Below are positions 47,936 through 57,345 of a stretch of DNA of 64,000 nucleotides, piece after piece. The stretch's first letter is position 1. Each line of letters opens with the position of its first letter. Origin of the DNA: Gammaproteobacteria bacterium (GTDB lineage: Bacteria > Pseudomonadota > Gammaproteobacteria > SZUA-140); the NCBI GenBank assembly GCA_016712635.1, contig JADJQS010000006.1:310001-374000 (forward strand), given 5' to 3'. Below the pieces are notes generated by a model that did no database searches, had not been told where the DNA came from, and saw only the letters and a program-made list of their open reading frames with translations. The translations under genes and the position numbers were made by a program.

Positions 47936-49509
47936 ATGATTGAAAATCTCAGTCATTTGTACGGTTACCTGAACGGCATGTGGCGTTACCGCTGGTCCGC
48001 GCTGCTGATCGCGTGGATCGTGGCCGTGGCCGGGTGGCTTACGGTGTATGCGATTCCTGATCAATATGAGGTCAGAGCGGTTGTTTATATCGACGCTGAC
48101 TCGGTGATGAAGCCGCTATTAAAGGGTCTCGCCGTAGAGTCCGACGTTACGGATGACCTCGATGTTATGTCGCGGATGTTAATGAGCCGGGAAAATCTGC
48201 TCACAGTGATCCGCGAGACGGATATGGATCTTGAGGCCCATTCGCCGCAAGATCAGGATCGTCTGGTTGCCGATCTGGCCAGTTCAATTCGATTAAAGGG
48301 TGGGAAGCAGATAAAAGCAAGCGGGTGCCGAAAAATAATATTTACGAAATCAGCTACAAATCCAGCTCTGCACAACTCGCACATCAGGTTGTTTCCAATC
48401 TCCTCAACGCCTTGATTGAAAACATGCTTAACTCCAGCCGTACCGATACCGCAGCAGCGCAGAAATTTCTCGACGCCCAGATTACTGACTATGAACAGCG
48501 TCTAATGGTAGCCGAACAGAGGCTGGCAAAATTCAAAAAAGCCAACATTGGACTTATGCCTGATGAAAGTGGGAGCTACTATCAGCGTATTCAGCGTGCG
48601 GAGGATGCGTTAGAGCAGACCCGGTCATCACTGGACCTGACTGAACAACGGTATAGTGAGCTACAGAAGCAGCTGAGCGGCGAAAAGCCTTTAGTGGGCA
48701 GCGCCAGCTACGAATCAGCCTCCGCAAACAAGCTGCGGCAGTATCAGGCAAAACTGGCAGAATTGTTGACCCAATATACCGATGAGTACCCGGATGTGCA
48801 GCTCTTGAAGTCCCAGATTGCAAATATCAAGGCGAACGAAATCTCTGATGGGAGCGATACCGATATGGTTGGGTCGGGAGATTCGGTCGAGGTCAATCCG
48901 GTCTACCAGGAACTGAAAGTAGAAATCAGCAAGGCCAGGGTCGAGGTGGAGACACTTAAAATCCAGCTTTCCCAGCAAGAAAAGGCTCTAGAGAGACTCA
49001 GGAAGTCCGCCGACGACATTCCGGAGGTCGAGGCGAATCTGTCCAAGTTGAACCGTGATTATGAAGTGACGCGCCAGCGCTATCACGACCTGGTAGGACG
49101 CAGAGAGTCGGCACGGCTTGCACAGGACGCTGGGCAGAGCGGCAGTGACGTGACCTTTCGTATTATCGAACCACCGATAGTGCCCGCTGAACCGTCTGCC
49201 CCCAATCGCCTGTTATTGCTTGCCGGGGTCCTCGTCGCGGCGTTGGGGGCCGGAGTGGGTTGGAGCGTGCTCAGATACCTGATACATCCGACATTTATTA
49301 ATGTCCGGCAGCTCAGGGGTTCGATTGCACTGCCTGTGCTGGGATCGGTCAGTTTTTACCTGACGCCGGAGCACGAGCAAAAGCGCCACCGGCAACTGGC
49401 ATCCTTCCTGGTATCTGTGTTTCTTCTGATCGGGGTCTTCGGCGGAGTGGTCTGGTTCCGAGACACCGGTACGGCACTGGTCAGTGCTGCTTTTCAGAGT
49501 ATAACTTGA
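47936..49509 (+). CDS. XrtA-system polysaccharide chain-length determinant (Wzz family), frameshifted
   Basis: The joined product is about 524 residues. A Wzz domain with the first transmembrane segment (LLIAWIVAVAGWLTVYAIPDQYEV) is followed by a long periplasmic coiled coil (EQRLMVAEQRLAKFKKANIGLMP; VETLKIQLSQQEKALERLRK). The last segments are the GNVR-type LNRDYEVTRQRYHDLVGRRESARL, PAEPSAPNRLLLLAGVLVAALGAGVGW and a further membrane stretch. It would set polymer length with the tyrosine kinase downstream. The frame changes between 48300 and 48325 (SIRLKGG to NNIYEISYKS); one extra base restores it. Confidence 0.87.
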
Positions 49510-49516
49510 ATAAATA

Positions 49517-50428
49517 ATGAGCACGGATAATAAAGCCGAACGGCGGAGGCAGCCCCGTATCAAGCGGGGGCAGCCTCGAATCAAAAAAGTGGCCATCGAG
49601 AACATCGATATATTTGGTAAGACCGTGGCTCCCGTGTCAGCGTCGGCATTTCGAGATGATTCGGAATCGACAGGTCTGCGTCCGGACAGTGTCGCGATTC
49701 AGGACCGATTACAGGCTGCGGATATGCTTGTTCCGGGCAGTGGCCTCGGGCCGCGCTTTTCGGACCAGTATCGTCATATCAAGCGGTCGCTGCTGTTAAA
49801 CGCGTTTGGAAAGACGGCGTCGCCTGTCAATCGGGGAAATCTTATCCTTGTAACCAGTTCGGTGCCGGGCGAAGGTAAAACCTATACAGCCGTTAATCTT
49901 GCACTGTCTATTGCGCAGGAGCAGGACCATACCGTCTTGCTCGTGGATTGTGATGTATCAAAACAAGGTGCCAGCCGGATGCTGGATATAAGTCACACAC
50001 GGGGCTTGATTGACGTGCTCGAGGATGATCATTTATCAGTGAGCGATTTGTTGCTGCGCACAGATATCCCTGCGTTAAGCGTGCTTTCAGCGGGCAAAGA
50101 GAATGAGTACGTTCATGAATTGTTGGCGAGTCAACGCATGGTCGGACTGGTCGAAGAAATGGTCTCCCGATATGATAACCGGGTTATTATTTTTGACGGC
50201 CCACCTGTTTTATCAACACCTCAAACGCAGGTGTTGGCGGAATTGGTAGGGCAAGTGGTGTTCGTGATTGAGGCCGGCTGTACACCTCAATCGGTTGTCG
50301 ATCGGGCGCTGGACATGATTCCGCAAGACAAAGCCGTGGGACTGGTATTGAACAAGGTTGAAGGCCTGGCTCAGGAGCATGACTATTACTATGGCTATTA
50401 CACTGCAAATACAGGCAAGAGTGAATAG
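49517..50428 (+). CDS. XrtA-associated tyrosine autokinase (BY-kinase)
   Basis: The 303-residue protein has a BY-kinase core: Walker A SSVPGEGKTYTAVNLA, Walker A' TVLLVDCDVSK, Walker B RVIIFDGPPVL, and a tyrosine-rich tail (HDYYYGYY) for autophosphorylation. The N-terminal 90 residues are basic and of low complexity. BY-kinases control polymer length by phosphorylation cycles with their Wzz partner, encoded just upstream (7-base gap). A low-molecular-weight phosphatase 8 kb away could reverse the phosphorylation. Confidence 0.93.
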   Translation: MSTDNKAERRRQPRIKRGQPRIKKVAIENIDIFGKTVAPVSASAFRDDSESTGLRPDSVAIQDRLQAADMLVPGSGLGPRFSDQYRHIKRSLLLNAFGKTASPVNRGNLILVTSSVPGEGKTYTAVNLALSIAQEQDHTVLLVDCDVSKQGASRMLDISHTRGLIDVLEDDHLSVSDLLLRTDIPALSVLSAGKENEYVHELLASQRMVGLVEEMVSRYDNRVIIFDGPPVLSTPQTQVLAELVGQVVFVIEAGCTPQSVVDRALDMIPQDKAVGLVLNKVEGLAQEHDYYYGYYTANTGKSE

Positions 50429-50471
50429 CGCGCCTTAATTTCACGACATTCCATGTCGGATACTGATTTCA

Positions 50472-51326
50472 ATGGTAATACTGAATGCCCTGACCATCGA
50501 TGTGGAAGACTATTTTCATGTCTCCGCATTTGCAAATAGTATTGATCGAGCTGATTGGGGAAACCACCCGTTACGTGTAGAAAACAATACCCGGCGTCTG
50601 CTGGACCTTTTCGATGAGTTCGAAGTCAGGGCCACCTTTTTCGTTCTGGGCTGGGTGGCAGAACGAAGCCGAAGCTTGATAGAAAGCATCAGCGCCCGTG
50701 GGCATGAGGTGGCCTGTCATGGTCATAGCCATCAGCTTGTCTACGACCAGAGCTCGGACGTGTTTCGCGAGGAAACGCTTCGATCGAAGCATCTCCTGGA
50801 AGACATAATCCAGTCCCCGGTGCATGGTTACCGGGCCGCCAGTTATTCGATTACGGAGCGCTCTCGCTGGGCACTGGATATTCTGGTCGAGGCCGGATTT
50901 GACTACGATTCGAGCATTTTTCCCATACGTCACGACCGTTACGGGATGCCAAACGCCATCGAATTCCCTCATCGGCTGGAGACCCCGCAGGGGCATTCCC
51001 TGGTGGAGTTTCCCCTATCAACAGCGAAGCTATTCAATTACCGGTTGCCGGTGGCGGGTGGTGGATATTTCCGGCTGTATCCCTACGCACTAAGCCGGGC
51101 GGGTCTGCGGCAGATCAATCGGCGACAGCACCCGTTTATATTCTACCTGCATCCATGGGAAATTGATCCTGAGCAGCCACGGATAGCCGCCAGCTGGTTT
51201 TCCCGTTTTCGCCACTATAATAACCTCGACAAGTGTGAATCGCGATTGCGCAAGCTCATGAGCGATTTCCAGTTCGGAACAGTCTGGCAGGTGTTGGGAA
51301 GCCTTGGTTTGGCAGATAGCCGATAA
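50472..51326 (+). CDS. XrtA-system polysaccharide deacetylase (DUF3473 type)
   Basis: A 284-residue NodB-type deacetylase with the start ALTIDVEDYFHVSAFA (the metal/catalytic D pair), ATFFVLGWVAERS, the H-x3-H motif in HEVACHGHSHQLV and GYRAASYSIT. The C-terminal DUF3473 part follows (GYFRLYPYALSRAGLR, HPFIFYLHPWEIDPEQPRI). It should remove N-acetyl groups from the exopolysaccharide. No signal peptide is evident. It sits in the operon with the chain-length protein and kinase, 43 bases after the kinase stop. Confidence 0.93.
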   Translation: MVILNALTIDVEDYFHVSAFANSIDRADWGNHPLRVENNTRRLLDLFDEFEVRATFFVLGWVAERSRSLIESISARGHEVACHGHSHQLVYDQSSDVFREETLRSKHLLEDIIQSPVHGYRAASYSITERSRWALDILVEAGFDYDSSIFPIRHDRYGMPNAIEFPHRLETPQGHSLVEFPLSTAKLFNYRLPVAGGGYFRLYPYALSRAGLRQINRRQHPFIFYLHPWEIDPEQPRIAASWFSRFRHYNNLDKCESRLRKLMSDFQFGTVWQVLGSLGLADSR

Positions 51327-51398
51327 CCTGTTGAGCACCATCGCCTTGGCAAGATGCTTAGATAATAGAGAGAACAAGGCCAGCGAGAGTAGTACACA

Positions 51399-52514
51399 TT
51401 GCCCAATTATCGCGTTGAGTCCTGCGTAATAAAATATCCGGAGCAGATCGAACAGGAATGGCTTGATCTGCAAGAACGGGCCGATTGCTCTTATTTTCAG
51501 TCCTGGGGCTGGATCGGAACCTGGCTGGAACAAATCGCCGCCGGTCTCAATCCACTGGTGGTCAGGGTGTGGTACCAGGACACGCTGGTTGGAATGGGCG
51601 TCTTGGTCCCGAAGAGAGTCTCGCGGCACCGAATCATTCGGTCAGATGCCCTGTTCCTGAATGAATATCCCTTCGATGGCCGAAATATGGTCATTGAGTA
51701 CAATGGCCTTCTTGCAGATCAGCGCCATCATCACGCCGTGTATTCTGAGACCATCCGCCATGTATTCGGAAGCCAAAGACATATCGATGAACTTTTTCTC
51801 GGCGCGTTGAGCGAGCGTGAGGTACAGGCGCTCCCGACCACGGGACGAGTCAAGAGGCTGGAGCAGTCGCCCGCGTGGTCAGTAGATCTGGATAGATTCG
51901 GGGAAGGCCTTGATGCCTATCTGGCGACCCTGAGTAAAAATCGAAGGGGCCAAATTCGTCGCAGTCTTCGGCTGTATGAAGAAGGGACGCCGCTACAACT
52001 GGTCGAGGCGGGCACCAGGGAAGAAGCGCTGGGTTATTTTGAGAAACTGGAACTACTGCATACCGATCGCTGGAGATTAAAAGGGCTGCCGGGTTCGTTT
52101 TCAAATCCTCGCTGGGAGGCGTTTCACAGAGGCATGATCCAGTCCCGATTCGGAAAGGGCGAAATTCAGTTGCTCAGAATCAGCAACGCAGAGGGTCCGA
52201 TCGGCTATGTATATAGCTTGATTTGGCGCAAGCGTGTTTATGTAATCCAAACCGGGTTGAAATTATCCGAGGACAAGCGACTGATGCCAGGGTATGTCGC
52301 TCATGTTCTTGCGCTGGCGCACAACAAGAAAAAGGGAATGAAAGTTTATGACCTGATGCACGGGGATTCCCTGTACAAGGGAATCCTGTGTAATCAAACT
52401 CAAACGCTTTACTGGCTGGTTCTGCAGCGCAGGCGATTAAAGTACAGTCTGGAGAATTTTGCTGTGGGTGCGGTGCGTATGTGCAGGCGAGCTGGCAGAG
52501 ATCAACGCATTTGA
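51399..52514 (+). CDS. FemAB/GNAT-fold acyl or aminoacyl transferase
   Basis: The 371-residue protein has the double-GNAT form of the Acetyltransf_6/FemAB-like group: a first half with SYFQSWGWIGTWLEQI and VRVWYQDTLVGMGVLVPKR, then LATLSKNRRGQIRRSLRLYEE, HTDRWRLKGLPGSFSN and KVYDLMHGDSLYKG. Such proteins in polysaccharide loci probably add amino acids or acyl groups to sugars. It starts at TTG 51399; no better start was seen. It converges with the minus-strand deacetylase gene (29-base gap). Confidence 0.8.
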   Translation: MPNYRVESCVIKYPEQIEQEWLDLQERADCSYFQSWGWIGTWLEQIAAGLNPLVVRVWYQDTLVGMGVLVPKRVSRHRIIRSDALFLNEYPFDGRNMVIEYNGLLADQRHHHAVYSETIRHVFGSQRHIDELFLGALSEREVQALPTTGRVKRLEQSPAWSVDLDRFGEGLDAYLATLSKNRRGQIRRSLRLYEEGTPLQLVEAGTREEALGYFEKLELLHTDRWRLKGLPGSFSNPRWEAFHRGMIQSRFGKGEIQLLRISNAEGPIGYVYSLIWRKRVYVIQTGLKLSEDKRLMPGYVAHVLALAHNKKKGMKVYDLMHGDSLYKGILCNQTQTLYWLVLQRRRLKYSLENFAVGAVRMCRRAGRDQRI

Positions 52515-52543
52515 CATGATTTATCTCGAATGCATGGCAGAAT

Positions 52544-53569
52544 TCAGTGGAATGCGCGCCTGTATCTGGCGTGCTCGATCCAACTGCAGTGCTGAATCAG
52601 ATCCGTCATGTTCTCAGGCAATGCGAATCTGGGTAGGCGGTAAATCAGATCATCCCGGGATTTGCCGGGCTCGATAAAGCCGGGTGCCGTGGCTGTAGCG
52701 CCCAGAAACCCCTCGTTTTTGAGCAATCCGATTTCCCTCGGTCCGAAGTCAAGAACGCGGCCGGTCGGGTAGCAGAACACTTTTAGCGGGTTGGCAAGTT
52801 CCCGTTGCAGGGTTTCCCAGGAGCCGCGGATTTCCTGCTCGACAGATGCTCTGCCCAGCTTGGACAGGATGCGGTGGGTCATTGAATGTGGAGCGAACCG
52901 GACACCGTTGGCTTCGAGTTCACGCGCTGTGTCCCAGGTCAGTGGCTGATAGATGGCTGGTATCACGTCCGGTATCGTCACGTCAGCAGCCAGGGCCAGC
53001 CGGTTCAATATGTCCGGAACAAGCTCGGCATCCATCTCTTTGATAACATCCCGTAGCGTTTGTCTCGCCAACCGGCATTTACGGTCATCACCGAGTTTTA
53101 CCGTGAGAGATTCGTCTGAAAACTCTATATTCAGCATCGTTTTTTTCGAATTGTCGACAATCCATGAGACCTTCGCGTCCCAGGGCCACATCGCCTGGTC
53201 GATTAAACCAGTAATAATGAAAAAGGTTAGCGGGCAATCAAACTCATGGAAAATCGGAGCCGCAATCCGGGCCTGATCGGAAAATCCATCATCCATGGTA
53301 AAAACTACGGACTTGCCAGGCAGTGGCGTCTTGTTCTTCAGCGCCAGGATGATCTCTTCCAGGGAAACAAAGGTATGGCCGGATTTCTGCAGATAGCGCA
53401 GACAACGTCGAAGGTGATCGGGAGTGATACCTGTAAGGGATTGCCCTTGGGCTACCATGCGATGAACCATGAATATCGGAATTCCCTGCCCGAAGACACG
53501 AGCTGCGACTGCTGACACGGGGCGGCTCGCAAGCGCCGGGACGAATAAACGTTTTAACAGGCTTTTCAC
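52544..53569 (-). CDS. Polysaccharide deacetylase family protein
   Basis: A 341-residue NodB-type protein: IPIFMVHRMV, the metal-binding VVFTMDDGFSDQ, CPLTFFIITGLIDQAMWPWDAKV, RFAPHSMTHRILSKL with the histidine pair, and FCYPTGRVLDFGPREI. An ATG at 53653 gives a longer frame, but that would overlap the conserved end of the FemAB gene by 67 bases. GTG 53569, 17 bases after the FemAB stop, is therefore preferred. It is the third gene of a minus-strand operon (deacetylase, FemAB, deacetylase). Confidence 0.87.
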   Translation of the reverse strand: MKSLLKRLFVPALASRPVSAVAARVFGQGIPIFMVHRMVAQGQSLTGITPDHLRRCLRYLQKSGHTFVSLEEIILALKNKTPLPGKSVVFTMDDGFSDQARIAAPIFHEFDCPLTFFIITGLIDQAMWPWDAKVSWIVDNSKKTMLNIEFSDESLTVKLGDDRKCRLARQTLRDVIKEMDAELVPDILNRLALAADVTIPDVIPAIYQPLTWDTARELEANGVRFAPHSMTHRILSKLGRASVEQEIRGSWETLQRELANPLKVFCYPTGRVLDFGPREIGLLKNEGFLGATATAPGFIEPGKSRDDLIYRLPRFALPENMTDLIQHCSWIEHARYRRAFH

Positions 53570-53586
53570 TCGATCATCTTCCGCTT

Positions 53587-54985
53587 TCAGGGTAGATTTT
53601 TCACAATCGGAGGTCCCAGCCAATTTGTGAGGGTTACCGGCAGCCATTTCCATAGATGGATCAACAGCGCATATTTCGGATTCGACGGGTTCAGGGCGGG
53701 GAGTTCACCGCGCTCGCCCACCCAGTAGTGCCAGTACAGCTGTTTTGGCTGCGCGCCCCACTGTTGTTTGAATAGGTATGTGCCCGCGTCCCTGGTTGAG
53801 CGCCCAAAATCAAAATGCCTGAATCCGCGTTGCATCGCGAACTTGGAGTACTTCCCAGTAGAGAAGCATATTCATGCTCAGGTGGTTGACATCGCGCAGG
53901 GTAGACGCCCATGGAATCTCCAGGGTATCGCGATATCCGATCAGAAAACCGGCAGCAACGGGTTGGTTGTTCAGACGAAGAACAACAATCCAGCTGTTTC
54001 CCGGAAAACTATCCAGAATATTGCGAAAGAACGCTTTGGCATAAACCGGAGTGCCAAGATCACGCATATTGCGCGCGAATACTGTGTAGAAATCGTCCAG
54101 ATGCTCTTGCCTGCCAGAGCAGGTTTGTGGTTTTTCCTGCTGCGGGCGCTTGATTTGGGCGCGCAGCTTGGCACTGAAGCTATTCCAGAGTTCTGCCTGC
54201 GAATCGGGTAGCGTTAAAATCATGTTCACCTTTTCGGATATTTCTGGCAGATTGTCATGCGGAATGTCGTCGCGATACTCGATATGACTGACGCCAATGG
54301 CGGCGGCACATTCATTGGCCGCCCGCATGAGTTCCTGTTCGATGACTGGATGATCCGCAATGGCGCCTCCGTAGTTGAAATAGGGCATGGAAACCAGGAA
54401 ATCACCGAACATACGGCTTTTCAGACGAATCAATGGCAGTATCCCTACGACATTGCTATTGCTGTCGCGAGCGACATAATAAAAGCTTCCATGCCCAAAA
54501 GTGTTGCGAATCAGTTCACGCCACTCAGCTCGATGGTAAATCGATGCGGCCGGGTTGCCATCAACATAGCTATTCCATTCACTCAGTTCATCCTGCAAGA
54601 GTGAAACCGATACCGCGCCAACATCGGTTATTGCGGAAGAATAGGATCTCCGGGTGGGAATGGCTGGCGTTGTTGCCGTCTCTGCTTGCTCGTCCTGGCT
54701 GGACTCGAAGAAACTCATTATCCTGTTTTCAATGGCGCCAAATTGATTATTAATGGTTTTTAGGCGCATCGTCTCTTCCTTCATCGATAGCTTGAGGGCA
54801 TCGACGGATTTCCCGTTGCGCCTGGCTTCTCCGATTCTTCCGGAAATGACTTTGGTTTGAGTCTGGATTTCCTTGCGCTGTTTTTCCAACGCGCAGCGCT
54901 GCTCCTGGAGGTGAGCGAGCGCCGTGAGTAACTGTGCATCTTTGTCCGGATGCAGAGCTAGGAACACCGCAACCGGATCAGACAT
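53587..54985 (-). CDS. XrtA-associated FemAB-family protein with SerRS-like N-terminal arm, frameshifted
   Basis: The joined product is about 465 residues. Residues 15-105 form a coiled coil closely resembling the N-terminal tRNA-binding arm of seryl-tRNA synthetase (LAHLQEQRCALEKQRKE, then VISGRIGEARRNGKSVDALK). The FemAB part follows (NPAASIYHRAEWRELIRNTFGH, SMPYFNYGGAIADHP, MNMLLYWEVLQ, then FRHFDFGRSTRDAGTYLFKQQWGA). The frame breaks near 53840: reading LQ then FAMQRGFRHFDFG needs one base fewer. The start at 54985 has GAGGAAG about 7 bases upstream, stronger than that of ATG 55021. FemA-type enzymes use aminoacyl-tRNA, so a tRNA-binding arm makes sense. Aminoacylation of the polysaccharide is inference. 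Confidence 0.87.
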
Positions 54986-55091
54986 GATCTGCTTCCTCTG
55001 TGCATTTTTCTCAACGCTCATCGCTAACCATCCGCCGTGGCAGCAATCTCATTATGGCGATAAGCGCGATGAAGTTTTCCTATCCCCTCTA

Positions 55092-56129
55092 TCATAGCCA
55101 TCCCGAGATCCGCGCCAGAAAAGCGGTCCGGTCACGGCTAACATCTTCATGAATACCTATACGGTGCAGTAAATGGAGGTCAGTTGCCGCAGAGTTCCAG
55201 CCGGTTGCGGTAGTGAGGGCACCCTCATAATGCTTCCGGACCAGTGCCAGTGCCTTCGGTGAGAAATCGCCATTGGGGAAACAAAATGTCTTTACGTCAC
55301 GCCCTGTCTGCTCTTCTATGCGCCGTTTACTGGCGACGATCTCATGTTCCAGCACACTATCCCCTATCTCCTCGGTCAGGCGAATATGATCGCAGGTATG
55401 GCTGCCGGCTTCGACGAGGCCAGAACGGGTCATCTCCACCAGTTGCTCCCAGTTCAACAGCGAGGGGGCGGGTCCTTCAACTGACAGCCCGAGTTCCTCT
55501 TCGATCCGGTCAAGCCGGCTGTGGATTTCGCGATCAGGCAACGCCTTGGCATGGGCGATCAACTGGGCGAGTTCCTCTGATGCGGGTGGAAGGGCATCAA
55601 ACCGATAGTCGCTTGGGGCGTCCCTTAGCCATGCGAGGCTTCGATGTGACCACTGGGCGGGCTGAGTACGGGCGACACGGGTGACCACTCGCGCCAGACG
55701 GTCTGGCCAGAACATGCGCTTGGTGCCAATCATGTCCGAGACGAGAAAGATGGTGGCCGGCACCTGCAGTTCCTTCAGAACCGGGAAAGCGAATTCATAG
55801 TTGTCGGCCCATCCATCGTCGAAGGTGATGGCGCAGGCCCGGGCGGGCAGTTCTGCGTCTGTGAGTTTGAGACCTATCCATTCTGAAATATGAATAATAT
55901 CAAAATATTCTTTAATAATATTCATGTGTAATATGAAGCTCTCCGGTGTTACCATCATGCCGGGTTCCTCGATTAGCGTACGTTCGTCGTCGCTTGGAAG
56001 AATCCGGTGATATACCAGAACCAGTAGCTGTGGTGTTTTGTGAAGGCGGGCGTGGGGACCCAGCCTCGCTGCGACATGTTGCAGGGTGCGTTTGACGGCT
56101 CGTTTGACTGGATCGGGTCTGGATATCAT
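55092..56129 (-). CDS. Polysaccharide deacetylase family protein
   Basis: The 345-residue protein has LLVLVYHRILPSDDER at the N-terminus and the NodB metal site ACAITFDDGWADNYEFAFPVL. PATIFLVSDMIGTKRMFWPDRL, the GLVEAGSHTCDHIRLT histidine motif and FCFPNGDFSPKALALVR follow. It resembles the 52544 gene in layout but is clearly distinct in sequence, giving the locus three deacetylases. It is the first gene of the minus-strand operon and diverges from the glycosyltransferase at 56211 across an 81-base gap. Confidence 0.88.
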   Translation of the reverse strand: MISRPDPVKRAVKRTLQHVAARLGPHARLHKTPQLLVLVYHRILPSDDERTLIEEPGMMVTPESFILHMNIIKEYFDIIHISEWIGLKLTDAELPARACAITFDDGWADNYEFAFPVLKELQVPATIFLVSDMIGTKRMFWPDRLARVVTRVARTQPAQWSHRSLAWLRDAPSDYRFDALPPASEELAQLIAHAKALPDREIHSRLDRIEEELGLSVEGPAPSLLNWEQLVEMTRSGLVEAGSHTCDHIRLTEEIGDSVLEHEIVASKRRIEEQTGRDVKTFCFPNGDFSPKALALVRKHYEGALTTATGWNSAATDLHLLHRIGIHEDVSRDRTAFLARISGWL

Positions 56130-56210
56130 TTAGGATGGAAGAAACTCAGCCGGCTGATCTTCAACTTCAAACTTATTGTAATGTGTCCAAACATAGAAAG
56201 ACATGAATGA

Positions 56211-57341
56211 ATGAAAACCGTCCTGCACGCCATCGATACCACCGGCCCCGGTGGGGCCGAAACCGTATTTGTCGACCTGGCGACCCGGTTGCCTGCGGAT
56301 AAGTACCGCTCCATAGTGCTGATTCGCGGAAAGGGTTGGGTTTACGAGGAGCTATCACGCCGAGGCGTGACACCGCAATTCCTCGATGCCAAGGGATCCT
56401 TCAATTGGCACTATCTAAAAGGGCTGGTAGACCTGATCCGACAGGAACGAGTCGACCTGATACAGGCTCACCTGCTGGGTACGAACGTCTATTGCTCGCT
56501 GGCCGGCCTGTTGACACGAAAACCCGTCGTTGCGACCTTTCACGGCACTGTCGATATTGGGGAACAAGAACGCTTCAAGGCGCTGAAGTTCGGCGCTGTC
56601 AAGCTGGGGGCGCGTTGCGTCGTTGCGGTGTCGGATAGCCTTCGCGAGGACATCGCCAATAGAGCACAGCTAAGGCCTGGAAAAATAAAAATCGTTCATA
56701 ATGGTGTCGACATAGCGAAGTTCCGCCGTCCCCGTTCTGACGTCCTCCGCCAGCAACACGGCTGGTCCAGTGACAATATTATTATCGGAAGCCTCGGTAA
56801 CATACGCCCAGCCAAGGGTTATGACATCCTGTTGCGGGCAGCAGCCCTGCTGAAGAACAGCGCTGCGAGCATCCGCTTTGTGATCGCCGGACAAGGCAAG
56901 TCTGACCTGTACGTCGATCTGCTCAAGCTGAGAAGCCAACTGGGGCTTAACGACACGGTCCATTTCCTGGGTTTTAACGATGACCCGGCCGGGTTCCTGT
57001 CCAACCTGGACCTGTTCCTGATGTCGTCAACATCGGAAGGTTTCCCCCTCGCCACCATCCAGGCCATGGCCGCCAAGCTACCGGTCATAGCCACACGAAG
57101 CGGCGGCCCAGAAGAAATCATTACCCACGGTGAAACCGGCTGGCTGGTAGATCCGGGAAGCCCGGCGGCTATCGCAGAAGCTGTAGTTAAACTGGCCACT
57201 GATCGAGCGTTATGTGAACGTATGGCGGCAAACGGTCGGGAACATGCCACCCGAACCTTCGGCATCGACACCATGCTGAAGGCCTACCAGGCTATTTACG
57301 AGAAGCTCACGCAGGAGCGGGCAGGCCCGCAAACAGCGTAG
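56211..57341 (+). CDS. Glycosyltransferase, GT4 family
   Basis: The 376-residue GT-B enzyme has TTGPGGAETVFVDLA at the N-terminus, HNGVDIAKFRR at the domain link, LGNIRPAKGYDILLRAA and the donor-binding STSEGFPLATIQAMAAKLPVIATRSGGPEEII (EX7E-like). It would transfer a nucleotide-activated sugar to the growing polymer at the inner face of the membrane. The sugar is unknown. Its stop is 4 bases from the end of the convergent ATP-grasp gene. Confidence 0.92.
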   Translation: MKTVLHAIDTTGPGGAETVFVDLATRLPADKYRSIVLIRGKGWVYEELSRRGVTPQFLDAKGSFNWHYLKGLVDLIRQERVDLIQAHLLGTNVYCSLAGLLTRKPVVATFHGTVDIGEQERFKALKFGAVKLGARCVVAVSDSLREDIANRAQLRPGKIKIVHNGVDIAKFRRPRSDVLRQQHGWSSDNIIIGSLGNIRPAKGYDILLRAAALLKNSAASIRFVIAGQGKSDLYVDLLKLRSQLGLNDTVHFLGFNDDPAGFLSNLDLFLMSSTSEGFPLATIQAMAAKLPVIATRSGGPEEIITHGETGWLVDPGSPAAIAEAVVKLATDRALCERMAANGREHATRTFGIDTMLKAYQAIYEKLTQERAGPQTA

Positions 57342-57345
57342 CGAT

